DNA of 64,000 nucleotides from Ceriagrion tenellum (GCA_963169105.1 OY720640.1:111772085-111836084); one strand, 5' to 3'. Shown: positions 1 to 12,691, counted from the first letter of the stretch. The notes: generated from the letters alone by a model not told the origin. Numbers and translations are program-made.

Positions 1-1951
1 TGCCCTTCTTACTATACCTATTTCTGTATTCTTCCATTTTCACTCGATCATTCTCATTTCCTATGCTCCACCTATGTTCTCTTCCACTTGCTCATGTAAT
101 TCCCTCATATAACTCGTTTTAGCGTTTTTACCTTTCACATATTTAAAATTCTGACTTACTAAGCATTTAGAATCTATCATAGGAGTTCATCAAAATTATG
201 ACATGATCTGAATCCAAATCCACCCCCGCCGAGTTTCAGGTGTTTCCATCACTGTTTCTAAATATCTGCCATGCCATTTTTCTACTATTTGACACATTTT
301 TATATCCCCAGGACGTTTTCATGCAGACGATCACCTTGAGTGATGTCAAAACCAAGCATTCGTCACTACAAAATTATTTCTCTTTTAAGATTAAAACACC
401 TATATGGGCTCCTATCTAGCTTCAAGCCTATGCCTTTCTACTTCAAGGTCTTTCTGCTTCATTCCCTCCCTTCCCCAATCGCTATATTTCAGTACAAATC
501 ACAGTCAGATTTTTCTCTCCCGGAACTTCTAGTTGATAGTATACCCGATAGATCATTGCAAAAAGGCAATTGCTCGCTGAAATTTGCTTCAGGAATTAAT
601 ATATGCAGAATGCTGAAGAAACATGCTGGTCCATGGGCACGAGGCTAAATTAACATGCAAGGGCTATGGAAAATAAGAAATTAAATCTTTTTTAAATTGA
701 TGAAAGTACCTGATGTGAGACAAAACATAGAATTTTGTTTTCAATATACAAAATTACCACCCAGGAGAGCCGCTATTATCAAAGAAAAATCAAGAAGTCG
801 ATTTTTAAAACGGAGAAAAATGATAAATACGGCATTTTTAATGTCTTTGGATGTCAATCATCCAGGTGACTATAATAACGGGTTAATGAGATTTAGGAAG
901 TAGATAAAATTTAAAATAACTACTTTAGATCGCAAAATAATAAAATGGAGGGTTACTTGGCCGCAATCTATTCCGATTGGATTGGGTGCCATCATGATCA
1001 TCATTTTGCGCTTGGGTATAAACACCTCTCCAAAAAAGCCAAGATGAAACCTGTTTGTGATGAACTTGCTCATATAGACATCAGACGGCGATAAGTGACA
1101 TGAGTCGCCTAACAGGAGATAAGTGTTTGCCGAAGTTAAAATTTTTATCACATCTTCTCCAATAAAAACCTTTGGCTAGCCATAAATGAGGATGGCCTCA
1201 TAAGCTGAATGCCCATCGGGGAGGACACAGCTATTCACTTGCACTGTGCCTACGTGGTCATCAATCATACCGAATTTTTCAGTTTCGTCTCACTATTTTC
1301 CCGTGTGGAATAAATGAGGAGCAAAACCTTTCCTAGGAACGCAGAGAAAAAGACAGCAAACAGCTACCTCGTCGCAGAGTCTCATGAGATAACAGTTTCA
1401 TTTGTGCAAGGTACGTTTATAAATTTATAGAAAAACTTTGTGTGATATTTTGAGTGAGGAAATGAATTAGTGTGAAACGTCTAAAATGCAGCATTGATAG
1501 CATATGGATGAAATATTTATGAATGTCAACTTATAGCAAGGCAAACGAACACACGGAAATGACAGTGGTTATATAGCAGCCATGTAAACACATTGAGTTT
1601 CGAGTAATTGAAAGAGGGAGAGGAGCTGACTGAATTCGATTCAACAGATAATTCTCATTAAATTGATTGTTATTTGCTTAATTCACTAGACTTGATGGGA
1701 AAAAATAAGGAATATGCGTATCACAATTGTATGAAGTTATGTATATGTATATATATATTTATGAAGATTGCAGCCTTCTTCGCTCTTGCGACCAAGGTGC
1801 TAGTGGCACCGAAATATTAAGAAACTTTGTAAGTGTTTTCATTTTTTTGTTTCTCTGTGTTTATCGTCTGCCTTCCTCTGGCAAACTGGAATGCACACAA
1901 TGGAAAACTTCGCCAAATGGCCACAAACACCATGAAAAAAGAAACTTACAG
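1..1951. other. no gene recognised
   Basis: AT-rich DNA with only short chance open frames. None has a signal peptide, a recognisable domain or paired splice sites. A frame at 870-1151 on the minus strand was considered but shows no family signature. Confidence 0.5.
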
Positions 1952-2096
1952 GGGGGTAAAAAGACGAAAGTGAAGAGGGAGTCTTACTTAGAGCCGTTGA
2001 CGGGAGTGTTACTTAGAGAGATTGTGACTGAGGAAGGGCTGACACCCGAAACGTCTCTAAGTAAAACTCCCTCTTTACTTTCGTCTTTTTACCCCC
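1952..2096. mobile_element. small terminal-inverted-repeat (MITE-like) element
   Basis: A 145-bp unit whose 42-bp ends (1952-1993 and 2055-2096) are inverted copies with two mismatches, both beginning GGGGGTAAAAAGACGAAAG. The phrase TTACTTAGAG occurs in both arms and once more inside. The centre (2028-2052) contains CTGAGGA followed by a short GGG/CCC stem and CGAAAC, which loosely resembles a hammerhead-ribozyme core. TA-rich microsatellite follows directly. No clear target duplication was found. Confidence 0.6.
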
Positions 2097-2143
2097 TATA
2101 TATATATGTATGTATATATATTATATATATATGTATATGTATA
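2097..2143. repeat. TA/TATG microsatellite
   Basis: Alternating TATATA and TATG units, directly abutting the right arm of the inverted-repeat element. Confidence 0.8.
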
Positions 2144-2219
2144 TTTTACGAACTCCAACATACAGTTAATGAGAATTGAACATACATAGCGTAGTAAAAG
2201 AGAATAAAATAAAATTATA

Positions 2220-2470
2220 GATGGCAGAACAGAAAGATTTATAATGTCAATTTTTCCGAGGTCAATGAGATCATTATGGCTGCATTTAGACTTTGAATTA
2301 GGTTAGCTGACCGGTAGTGCAGCTGATTTATTCATACGCCCCCTAATGCATGTTTTTAAATCTGCCGAGTAGTGCTAGCACCATATTTTGTATGTTTCCT
2401 GTATGACTCTTGTGTCACAATTACCTAGTTACATTCTAGGTTACTTTATTAGCTACTGTAGCATTTATAC
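2220..2470 (+). mobile_element. LINE 3'-region relic
   Basis: This stretch matches 48,600-48,850 in the same orientation. Shared phrases include TGATTTATTCATA followed by CGCCCCCTA or TGCCCCCCTA, and GAGTAGTGCTAGCACCAT against GAGCAGTGCTAACACCAT. At 48 kb this sequence follows a decayed reverse-transcriptase C-terminus, so here it is read as the 3' part of the same LINE family with its coding part lost. Confidence 0.5.
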
Positions 2471-3676
2471 AACACTAATAACTTGGTACTTCTTTAAGTG
2501 CAGAAAGATATCATTTCAGTTGGATGAGTAAATCGTTGGGAGAAGTAGCATTTGGTCAAGATCAAGATTGGACAGAAACCCGGCGTCATCATGAACTCAG
2601 ATTCGGCACTTGACAATCTGTGGACTCAATACAAAGCAATCTCAAAGTAGTAAACAATTATCTATCGAGATTGAGTTCGTTGATGATAAAATAATTTATG
2701 TACCTCAAAAAGAGGTGAAGGTGCCAGCAATCCACTACCCGATTGCAATCCTTGATAAATAACATCCTAATACTGTTATAAAAATATCAAAGGGAGAGGA
2801 ATAGTCAATTTCATAGGAAACAGGGTTTCACTAAAAGGATAAGGATTTTTAAGTTTTAAGGTGAGAGGATAGAAGTGTTAAATATTCTCTGAAATTTAAA
2901 ACATTCGTAAGAGATTTGATTATTCAAAAATGACCAATCACACGTTTGGTGTTCCTTTCAGTTAACAGTACTTGAGTCATAAGGGAGTTGATTAGATTAG
3001 TTGATATTATGTGCACTATTAGGAGTTTTCAATTCTACTAGGAATGAGTGTACACATTTCAAATTTTAATTTCTTATTTATTTAGGTTAAAATACGTTAT
3101 GGATTAACCTTAATATATTCCTTGTTGAAGACACGAATCGAACACATCGATCTTAAATGAAAAATAGGCTCCAGGAATGTAAGTATTCACCATAATTAGA
3201 TAAAAATAAATGTAAATATTTTCTCCATGTGTGGAAATAACGCTATGTATTTATACTTGAATTCTATATTAGGCCATTTTTGAACGTCAGATATTCAATT
3301 TTAGTAAAAGTTTGGAAGCTATAGATCAATAATAGGGGAAAGCAGCGAATTTTCGGTGACATTTAGAGTTTGAGGTCACGTGGAGGCTAAGATATATGAG
3401 CAGTAACAAATCAATTTAATTTGTATCGTATTCAATATAACCAACAGTGAACCTCGTCACTACCACTCAGGAGAAAACTTTGAGCCACTAAATGCTCACC
3501 TCTTCACTTTCCCTGAAAGCCTCTGTAACTGTTAATGAGCGCTGAAACAATGTGTCATTTTTGTTATTGGCGACTTTCTTCAATATTTTATTGGCCATTT
3601 TCAATTCTAGAAGTAAATTCTATTGCTAATTTCCCTGACTACTTTTGTAAATATTAATAGTTTTTTTTTCCTCCAG
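2471..3676. other. no gene recognised; upstream intron or flank
   Basis: AT-rich sequence without coding character. It ends in a strong splice acceptor, a T-rich tract then CCTCCAG at 3670-3676, so at least the 3' part is probably an intron of the gene that follows. No upstream exon could be identified. Confidence 0.4.
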
Positions 3677-4458
3677 GGATAATTCTGACAGACGAGGGGC
3701 AGCAACATATTCCGATCCGTTCCGTTCCATTACGAGGAAGACATCACTGATTCTGGCTGTTAGGGTGCTATGGCTTTTGCATATCTCCGTTGACTGTCAA
3801 GAAGACAAGCGCGACTACTACTTCGACTTTTCTTCTGTGCGTGGCGAGCCATCGCAAGGGGAGGAATAGGGCTCCCGCAGCTAGGAGCTTCACAGCCGAA
3901 GATAATGAGTTACTTTGTTACGACACGGAATTCCCCGAGGATTTTAGATGCACCGCCAAATATTATTATTGCAATGAGTGCGAAGCTTTGCTTGTTTTTC
4001 CTCACAAGTGGCGAAAAAACGTCTTATGTGTCTCCATCATGAAGAATGAGTCGAATCAAACGAATTCCGATTACTTACCCTATAAATTCATTCACAATGC
4101 GACCATTTGTTTTTATACTGCTGGAAAGGCATTCAAAAATGGAGATTTTAAATACATAAAAAACGACATAGCCAAGGGTGATGTGGAGATTACATTTGAT
4201 CGGAGAAGAGTCGAATGCAGGACGAGTGATATCCAGTTTATAGAAGGGCATAGAGTAACCGGAGGCTGTCCAGTCGAGTTCCATTACAGACGTCAGGGAA
4301 TGGAAACGCTGAATGCTTCAAATTTGAGGCTGGTAAGATTCCATGGTACTGTCTCAGCGACTTGGTGTGGTGTAGCTGCCGGTCGGCCAATAGAAGAGGA
4401 AGAAAATGGATATGTTGTACCCTGCACTAGAGACGCGAGGGGCCGATGCCGAGAATAG
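3677..4458 (+). CDS. secreted 11-cysteine protein, terminal exon, apparently broken N-terminus
   Basis: The exon follows the acceptor at 3676. The body frame, open from 3790, encodes about 190 residues with eleven cysteines (LLCYDTEF, FRCTAKYYYCNECE, VLCVSIM, ATICFY, VECRTS, GGCPVE, TWCGVA, VPCTRD, GRCRE). It has several N-glycosylation sequons and no membrane segment, which suggests a secreted disulfide-rich protein. No known family was recognised. A convincing signal peptide (KTSLILAVRVLWLLHISVDC) lies just upstream, but in the frame one base back (codons at 3732-3866, stop 3867-3869). Joining the two needs a single-base frame change within 3790-3869. The codon where a start would be expected is ACG (3732-3734), not ATG. 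Either this is a young pseudogene, the assembly has an indel, or an unseen upstream exon supplies the start. The body frame is otherwise intact. Confidence 0.5.
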
Positions 4459-4491
4459 TAGTTAGGCATTGTCCCTGAATTTTGTGTGTTT

Positions 4492-4497
4492 AATAAA
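4492..4497 (+). terminator. poly(A) signal AATAAA
   Basis: Lies 34 bases after the stop codon of the 11-cysteine protein. A second AATAAA follows at 4542-4547. This supports 3677-4458 as a terminal exon. Confidence 0.6.
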
Positions 4498-4499
4498 AC

Positions 4500-6510
4500 A
4501 ATGTGGAAATTTAATATCGAATTTTAATTCTTACCAGTATGAATAAAAAGTACCGATTTTGGTTTAAGTATCTCCTCACCAATCTAACTTCGCGTGCTAA
4601 GCCGCTTCTTGTTGGCTCACAGAAAAATGACTTACTTTCAGTCTATTTAGAAAAAATTATTGAAATTTAAGTCGACTTCGAGAGATATTTTCTCGTCTCA
4701 TTAATTAAAATGGTTTAGTCAATTTTTAATCAACTTCTTACTGAACGATTGTAGATTTGTATTACATTGGGAATATTTTATAACGTATTCTTGATACGAT
4801 TTTCGACAAAGCGTTTCGTATTATGGTGCATGTTTTTAGCGGAATTTCTGGGGGCCATTGTTTTTTTGTGGATAAGAAAGATTTCTGCTCAACCCAGGGT
4901 CAAACATTTCAATAACGACGTTGAATGCTATATTACGCCAATAACATGCATCGCCTATAAGGTTGGTTTGACTCAAATTCTACATGTAGACGGAGTTATT
5001 AGGAAATAATGAAGCAGTATGACACTGTGGAAAACATTTTTTATTTGAACTAATAAACATGAAAAACCGATTTATAAAATACGCATATAATCTGTCTCTT
5101 TTGTCCTGTAATTTATAATTTTCTACGTTGTCGATAGCTCAATTTAAGCTATAAAATAAATAAGTGTAACCTTTGGCAAAATTAAATTCTGCCGATTCTT
5201 TTAAAGAAACCAACATTTCTTGCCGTATTTCCACATATTAAAATGGTCAAACGCTCCTTTTAACATTTTCTAGGAAGTGGGTATTATAAAATATTTCAGG
5301 ATTTTACTTCGCTGTGTTAAAAATTGTGCGTGGGATTTTTTTTGCCATATCGCTTAACCCAGGTTTGTGTGCTCGGAATTGGATTCCGTCTCCGCGTTTG
5401 TCATTTCCGTTTGACACAGGGTACAAATCATTGTAAAACGTTATTATTTTTGCCGAACCAACTATATTTTCTGACTGGCTAAAACTGGCTTTCGTGTAAC
5501 TCAGGTTCCGCCAACGGCAGGTTTCAATGGATATGAAAATAAATGCATGCATGCTGCATGCATAAATGCTGCATGGTCAAATGCTTATTCCAAACATTTT
5601 CCACTACGATAACTGAGCCAAAATATACGTTTACGTTACTATTATAATATCAATAAATTTTATAAATGTGTGCATGTACAAATTCCTTGAATCTTCAAAT
5701 ATATATGTGAATCTTCAACGGTTGTGAAAAGTTTTTTTTATCTTTCTCCTACTCACATAGGATGTAAATACCAACCATGTAAGAAGGCTTCAACGAAATC
5801 AAAGAGATGCATGGCAATAACCTTATGATTAAGGAGTAATTGCAATCGATAAGTTGTTTTGCACTACAAATCATATCGTACCTAATTCTCCTGCTCTCTA
5901 TAGCTCAAACATCCTTCGCATTTAATTATCCATTAATTTCTCTCGCCTAACTGGTTACTTAGTGAGGCTGTTTTTCAAACTTTCTGATCTCCTCTTCTCT
6001 TCTTTGATGCGGGTGAATTATTACATTTTTCTCGAGTCATACTCGTTTAGTATTTCATCTGTAACCAATCAAGTTTTCATCTTTCCATTATCCATTGGTT
6101 TTCCGTTGTGTTCTACTCATATTTTTATCCATATTTTCTCTCCCTCATACCAATTCCATCCCACCGAGTGCATTCATAGCGCAATAAATTCTATGTCAGC
6201 TGGAACTATATTAGTAAAAACCTGTTGGTGATATATATGTTTCTCAATGCGACTTAAAATTCCAATCCATAGAATTACAGTACTATGCCAAAGAGAGAGA
6301 ATTAGGGTATCTACCAGTGGAAGAGAAGGTACATTGAATTTTCCTCCCGTCAATTTTAGCTTCCTTGTTTGGACCTCAATAAAATGAAATAATGGCACAT
6401 AATTCACAAAATTAAGGGTTTTAAGAAGAATAAGAAGAAAATTCCTCGTAATCCATGCCTCTGTAAATCTTCAACCACTTAGACTGCATAAAAGATTGAT
6501 ATTATCAATA
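4500..6510. other. no gene recognised
   Basis: AT-rich DNA. The open frames are short and lack coding signatures. A short palindromic GCATGCATG stretch lies near 5545-5575. Confidence 0.5.
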
Positions 6511-6511
6511 T

Positions 6512-6583
6512 CTAGGAACCCCCTGCCACACACCCTTTGGGTGGCTTGCAGGGTATGACGTAGATGTAGATGTAGATGTAGGA
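6512..6583 (+). mobile_element. LINE 3'-terminal relic with GTAGAT tail
   Basis: Contains CCCCCTGCCACACACCC, GTGGCTTGCAGGGTATGA and a (GTAGAT)n tail. This is the 3' end of the non-LTR family whose longer copies sit at 31.0 and 38.0 kb on the minus strand. Confidence 0.65.
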
Positions 6584-6998
6584 AGATTGACATAAATTAA
6601 GCTGATCTCAAACGAGGCTGAATACCTTATACCATGAAAACAGTTATTTCTGAATGTGTATGAATTTATTCAATAACGGTCTCTACGATTAGGAAGAAAT
6701 GTTTATATGTAAAAAAAGAAAGTAATATTGACATGGGTCTCATACTTGGGAAACTTACTTTCATATTCAAAACCTTCTTTTAAAAGTAAAGTCTTATTAT
6801 ATTTATTTGACTTGTGCCATATGAGAACCCAGGAATGTAAAGCATCTTACAATATATTTTTTTTAATCAGATGTAACAGCAAGTATAGAGCAACAATTTG
6901 AGAATGCTAAATTAACTTAAATAGTTGCACAATAAATAAAATACCGATTTTGTGATGCAATAAATAAAACTCGAATTATTTTTATTTTCTTCGTCGAT

Positions 6999-7067
6999 CC
7001 AGGTGGAAACGGGTTAAGGGTCACCTTCTTCTCTGAGACCTGACCCACGATTTCGACTTCCACCTGG
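6999..7067. repeat. stem-loop of about 69 bp
   Basis: Perfect 10-bp arms CCAGGTGGAA and TTCCACCTGG enclose further pairing (GGGTCA with TGACCC) around a short loop. It could be a small structured RNA or a relic palindromic element. It sits alone in AT-rich non-coding DNA. Confidence 0.45.
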
Positions 7068-7069
7068 TA

Positions 7070-8140
7070 GATAGTTCACATCTCAGATCATAGGCATTTT
7101 TGTTCGTCTACTGTTATAGTTCATACGTGAGAGGTAAAAGGCTATTTATGCTGGGTATAAGAATTTCTATATAAGGATTGTGGAAATAAATAAAATAAAA
7201 TAGTTTACCGAGGAAGAAAAAAAGAGGACGTAAATGGAATAATAACTCCGCTCTGTTGGAGCAAAGCCAACACTTCGACTTAAGCTTTACTTGATACACA
7301 TAGGTAAATGAGCACGGACAAAACCTGTTTGCTGTGACCCTAAGTTGAGGTATGAGTTTATCGTTTTTGGCAGCATCCTATTCATGATATTTATCAGAGC
7401 ATACAGTTCTTCGTCTCAGTCATTCAGCCTCATAAAAGACGTAAAAGCAAAAGGTGGTAAATTACCGCCGGGCGCCCTCTGGCGCTATGAAAGAGGGCGA
7501 GCCTGAATGAAGGTTAAACTTGAGCAAAACAAATATATAAAGAAAACCCAACACATTCACATAAGGTTCATTCTCATGAAAAACAAACTAGAAACACTAT
7601 TCGTTTCCAGGTTCATGGAGGTTCTTATTTATCTCAAAACAGGCAGAAAGGTCGTATAAATTCTCCTTTAAAAAGATCAACAAAGACTTCTTAGAGATAT
7701 ATTAAAACTTAAATAGATAGGCTTGATATAAAAAATTCGTAGTAAATGTTGGAACTGCATTTCAAAACATTTCACTTGACCTCAAGGGGGTTCCAGAGTT
7801 CCACCGTTAAGGTAAAAAATAATAAGTATATTCTACAAATATATTTGAGTAGACGCATTATCATACCGCTTTTCGTAATTTTCCCCAATATTTCGCATAG
7901 GCAAGCCGGATAATGGCATACATTAAAAAAAACATGCATTCAAATAATAGATTCCTTATATGGCAATGTAAAATTTCACAGAATTTTTATTCACTTTTGT
8001 TTGAACTTACTTGAATCGGTAGGTTACTTAATAATAGTAATTAAGGTAATAATTCTAATTCTTTTTATATTTTTTCCTCATAAATTTTCAATTTTATGGT
8101 GAAAGAGTAATAAACTTACAGTCTCAACTTGTTTCAATCA
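7070..8140. other. no gene recognised
   Basis: AT-rich DNA. A short GC-rich phrase near 7465 (ACCGCCGGGCGCCCTCTGG) may be a transposon end but could not be assigned. Confidence 0.4.
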
Positions 8141-8755
8141 TAAAATCTCGAAACCTCGAAACGAACTGTGAAATTCTTTGGACTGAAGCACACTTGGAAC
8201 GATATAACAATCCTGTAACCAAATCTAAGGTATTCGTGGGTTGCTACTATCGGCCTCCCAATATGATTTATCTGCTCTTGAATCGTGCTTTGAATCAGTC
8301 CTTCGGGTGCGCTCTCTTGGTGATGTGATATTGTTTGCTCACTTTAATCTGTCCATTCGTTGGTCTTCGACCACTAAGGCCGATACTGTTACTCCATTAG
8401 ATGATTTTTTTGTAGACCATTTTATTAACGGCCTCAGCCTAGAGCAGTGCAACCTATTTCCCACTCGTAAGTTGGCAACACTGGATTTTCTTCTGACCTC
8501 GCATCGAATTTCGCCCATGGTCCCGGGAAGGGACATATTTGTACCCTTTCGTTTCATTCTCCTCGAAATTCCACACCCCCAGCGGCCGCCCGAGTGTTGA
8601 GAGCTTGTAACAAAGCGGACTGGCCTGCTATTAACCGCACCCTCGCGCTCCTTCCTTGGTACCTCCTGGAGTGCGGTACCCCAGAAGAGGGGCTTGAAGT
8701 GTTTTACGATCTGCTTCATGGTGCCATCGCAGACACTATCGATTTGATGTCATAG
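8140..8755 (+). mobile_element. non-LTR retrotransposon endonuclease-domain relic
   Basis: Frames with shifts between them encode pieces of an APE-type endonuclease. VFVGCYYRPPN comes first, then a stretch with the FAHFNLSIRW variant of the GDFNLP-x-W motif, then ATLDFLLTSHRIS. Downstream residues (ACNKADWPAINRTLALLPW) fit the linker before the reverse transcriptase. Several frame changes and the absence of a following RT domain show a truncated dead copy, probably of a Jockey/CR1-like element. Confidence 0.6.
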
Positions 8756-9294
8756 ATTCGATCTTTAGTAGTCTTTCTAGTCTTTATTTTGACGTTTATA
8801 GTAGTTAACAATCACAGTCACATCTTGAAGAGTCACTTTTCATCCCTTTCTGTTTCACTGTCATCAGCTTACCATATCAAATCAAATAAAAACTAGTATA
8901 TTTGATATAAAATCTATAAAATGAACAAAAATATGCCGAGCACTATTCTGGCAATAATGAGCAATAAGTCTTGGTGGTGTAAGAGGTTAGTGAAAAAGAT
9001 ATATTTTGTAACGTATGTCTCTCAGGTGCTCCTATGCGTTAGCCACGAGGTAACTGTTACAACAAAATGAATACAATTAAATAAATTGGTCTTATTATAA
9101 TATATAATCAATATATTGGTATAAAATAAATAAAAAGGTATGACTAATTGATAGTCTATACAATTTTTGAAAAGTAATCACCAGGAAAAACAGCAATGCG
9201 CAGCAAACTTACCTAATATAGACGAATAGAAAAGCTTTATGTTGTCTGTACAAAATTGTCACGTTACATAGTATCCTTGGTATCCATGGTATCA

Positions 9295-9322
9295 CGCTTG
9301 GGATACCATAGTATCCCAAGCG
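9295..9322. repeat. perfect 12-bp hairpin
   Basis: CGCTTGGGATAC, a four-base loop, then GTATCCCAAGCG. Just upstream (9270-9293) related GTATCC and GGTATC words recur, giving a short cluster of palindromic sequence. Confidence 0.6.
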
Positions 9323-9329
9323 AGCACTG

Positions 9330-10660
9330 GAGTGTTGAGAGATTGAATTGATTGGAATTCTTTGGCTGATGATGCACACGTCGAATCCCATTGGTCGAGA
9401 GCACACCAGGAAAAGAGGCACTCAACCTCAAGTGCGACGCCGTCGGTGAAATCCGTGGGAAGGTCAAGAGCAGTTAAGTCTGCTCAAGGCTGTTGGGACA
9501 AACGCGGCCGAGGGAACTTGTCTGCCCGGAGAAATCGTTTCGTTAACACTTTTTTCAGTTGGCAAGTAAAAATAGTTGTATCAAGCAGTACGTTCACTTG
9601 AGTTTATTTAGGTGGTTTGATTGAGATTTTTCTGCGGTAGTGAAAAACCCTGTAATGTATTATACCAATTAAACTTTTGAAACAGGTTTATTGAAAAAAA
9701 TACTTATTATTTTATCGTTTTATCTAAAAAAATCTGCATTTATTCCATAAAAAATTTTGCTCTTTCAACAGTAACATGTAATATTGGACCTTCAGTAAAA
9801 TTGTTTGCTCTCCCAACGATTCTGCCTTTTTAAAGTAGATGTTAGAAAGTAAAGAAAGAAAGTTTAGAAAGTAAATGTTGGCAACATTTCGTGTGTATTA
9901 TTTTAGTGCAATGCCATGAGTATCCCGGGCATACATTCTGATGTATTCTATGGATCACTTTACACAAATGACGAATAAAGTCCCAATAGAATTGTTTCAT
10001 TGGTTAAACAACAATGCAGCAATAACATATGAATAAGTGAAACATAACGCAATTATAGTGTGAGGAAAATGTGAGCACAAAGCCGGCGTATTTTTATCAA
10101 ATTTGGAAATGAATATGAATTAAAATGCCTTATTGCAGACGCATAAACTTCCTTGATTGAGCATACCAATAAATTACGAAATATGCATACTTTAGGCTTA
10201 ACTTTCATTCATTTACTTTACGCTTCATTCTGTAAACACCTTCAGAGCTTCAGTTACTTTGGCGATTATATAAAAAGCAATAAGATTAGCAATAATTTGT
10301 CTTCATAAATGGACGAGGAAACATACAAAACTCACACCAATACATATGCCATGCTAATTTGAATCATGGTTTTGAATAGATTTTCATTGATGTTATTCTG
10401 GAGAATACATCACCAGTTCACCCCCGTACCTCATTGAAAACGACTCCATACATGCAGCAAGTGTCTCAAAAAAAGTCTGCATTCAGTGACTAATATTTTG
10501 AAGAAAATTTAAAATATATGACCCCATCTTTATTTTGAGGTTAAAATCAGTAAACTTAATGCCTTTTGGTTCCTTGATTGAACAACCTTAAAATCTATCT
10601 TGTTTTTCTGATCAAATACTTAATTAATCAATAGTGATTAATTTTTTTTGCCCACCGCAA
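9330..10660. other. no gene recognised; GC-richer patch at 9370-9540
   Basis: The patch at 9370-9540 stands out from the AT-rich surroundings and is open on the plus strand to 9601. It has no start codon, signal peptide or family motif, so it is left unassigned. Confidence 0.3.
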
Positions 10661-10661
10661 G

Positions 10662-10862
10662 GAAAGTTTGCGGGTTTTCACAGTATTAGTAGTATTTCTG
10701 GCTATGAACATGTTTTCCGCGGCCACCAAACCATGTAGCCATGACCACCAAAATCAGCAATGTTTTCATAATTCTTTCATTTTGTCAATCAGCAATGTTT
10801 CCATAATGCAATATGTAAATAACAGGGCCCTATTTTCTGCCAATTTGTTTAAATATTCCTAA
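10662..10862 (+). CDS. possible secreted-peptide exon (weak)
   Basis: After a T-rich tract and acceptor-like CACCGCAAG (ending 10661), a frame reads ESLRVFTVLVVFLAMNMFSA, a signal-peptide-like hydrophobic run. A CSHDHQNQQC segment and a stop at 10860-10862 follow. No upstream ATG lies in this exon, so the start would have to come from another exon or from the internal ATG at 10704. The second half contains an imperfect direct repeat (AATCAGCAATGTTT, twice) and looks non-coding. It may be a pseudogene or chance. Confidence 0.2.
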   Translation, partial: ESLRVFTVLVVFLAMNMFSAATKPCSHDHQNQQCFHNSFILSISNVSIMQYVNNRALFSANLFKYS

Positions 10863-12680
10863 AATATATATAGTTTATATTAGCCTATCCCCCCAACTAC
10901 GTAAGTTGTGATTTTAGGGTGTTATGACTTTCTTCATTGGCATCTTGTTATTTCCACGAGCCAATGGATATCAATTAACAGGTCTCGTTTTCTCATCCAG
11001 TTTTTTTTTTATTTATTCATTTACCCTTAGTGGTTCTTACTCGTTTCACCACTAGATTCCGCCACGTATTCAACGTTCCTGAAAAATCATATCTGTTCTT
11101 TAATATATAATATAGCAAGCAATTTTGTGTCAAAAACAGAGTTACCTTTAAGGAGTTTTTGAAATAAGATATCCATCCACAAGGTTGGTAGGTTAAATGA
11201 AGAGGTTGAAAATAATTTATTACTTCCTGAGGAGGATTACGAAACGTAAGGGGATTTTTACACAAAAGACCACCAATGGTTAGATGTTCCCGGACTACGA
11301 CGGATTACAGAAAAGATATATATTCCAAGCATGGGCTGTTTCAGTCATGTCATTTACGTAAGCTTTTGTCCTGTCTTTTGCTAAGCTTAGTTTTCAAGAT
11401 GACGTAGAGATCATTCACGTTGACATTATTTTATTTTGTGGTATACCCACTTTCATTACTCATGGTGTCATTTGTTCTTATCACCCTCACTCTATTGCCA
11501 TAAATTTCATTATAATCAGTTCAATATTCGAGAGGATGGGTAGTACGGTGGGGGCTAACATAAGCTAACACTCTTCAAAAGACACCATAGTGACTATAAC
11601 GTTTTAATCCACCCTGCAACACCTGGCACCTCATGGTTTTCACATAAGTGTATAAGGATTGAGCTGCAAAATACCTACCAACGCAGGCGTTCAACTCTGC
11701 GTCCAAAATGTAAACAGTCCAACTGGGTTTATGGGTTTATTGAGAGATTGCATAAAAAGATTAAATTTATGGAAAAAAGCAAAATAAATAAATTAATGTG
11801 GGAAAACGACATTAATAAAAAATACGAATATCGCCTAAGATCCATTGTATGCAAATGCTGTGAGACATCACTATTTGGGAACACTCAACGGATAAATGAC
11901 TGAGGAATGTTATTAGTTCTTCATGCTGAAAAATTAAATCAGTGCTGATGAACAAGTTCAACAAATATAAATCCAACTTAACACGTTTGTTTAATCCAGG
12001 TGTGAAAGGTTAAACCTTGATTCTAAAGATGAAAAAGGCTGGAAAACATCTTGATTATTTATTTTATATTTTCCAACCCAGCACTATTAAAATTTTCTGA
12101 ATTGATACAAATAATTTCATGAAAGTTAACTCTACAGGAGTACATGTGGACTTATTGTAGTATACAAAAATGTGTTGAAAACTGAAAAAATATGTAAAAA
12201 CAATTTTTTTATTTTTACCATAAAATAGTTTATTTTAAAATTGAACCATAAAAAATTAAATAATAACAATGATAAATACTCTGTCCCTGAAAGAATTGAT
12301 ATCTCACAAAAGATGATTTCTCATATCATCAAAGGATGACATTCTCCGTAACATGGAAAAACCTACTTATCACCACCAAAATTCGAGTTTCACTTATTCA
12401 CTGCACTAACATATAAACACAAGTTTAATTTTTTTAGTGTCCTCTTGTTGTTCTTTGTAAATACATTTATCACATTGAAAGACAGACTCTTAGCTTTCCA
12501 GCATGACATATCTCCAGCGTAGCGTTTTGACGCAGTACATTTTCAAATTAGTAAAGGGGTTGAACTCATGATCAAACTATTGTAAGATAGTGTTGTAATG
12601 TTTTTACTTAGTCTTTTTTTGTGAGATAAAGGATGCTACACACTTTCTAACATACTGATTTGCATTCCAAAAACACACAA
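10863..12680. other. no gene recognised
   Basis: AT-rich sequence with no coding signature and no recognisable element. Confidence 0.5.
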
Positions 12681-12685
12681 CTGGT

Positions 12686-12691
12686 TTTATT
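12686..12691 (-). terminator. poly(A) signal for the 129-aa gene
   Basis: Minus-strand AATAAA, 56 bases beyond the stop codon at 12747. It supports the reading of an intronless gene or terminal exon. Confidence 0.55.

Noticed and set aside
1727..2179. 150-codon open frame
   Set aside because: It runs through an inverted-repeat element and a TA microsatellite; no coding signature.
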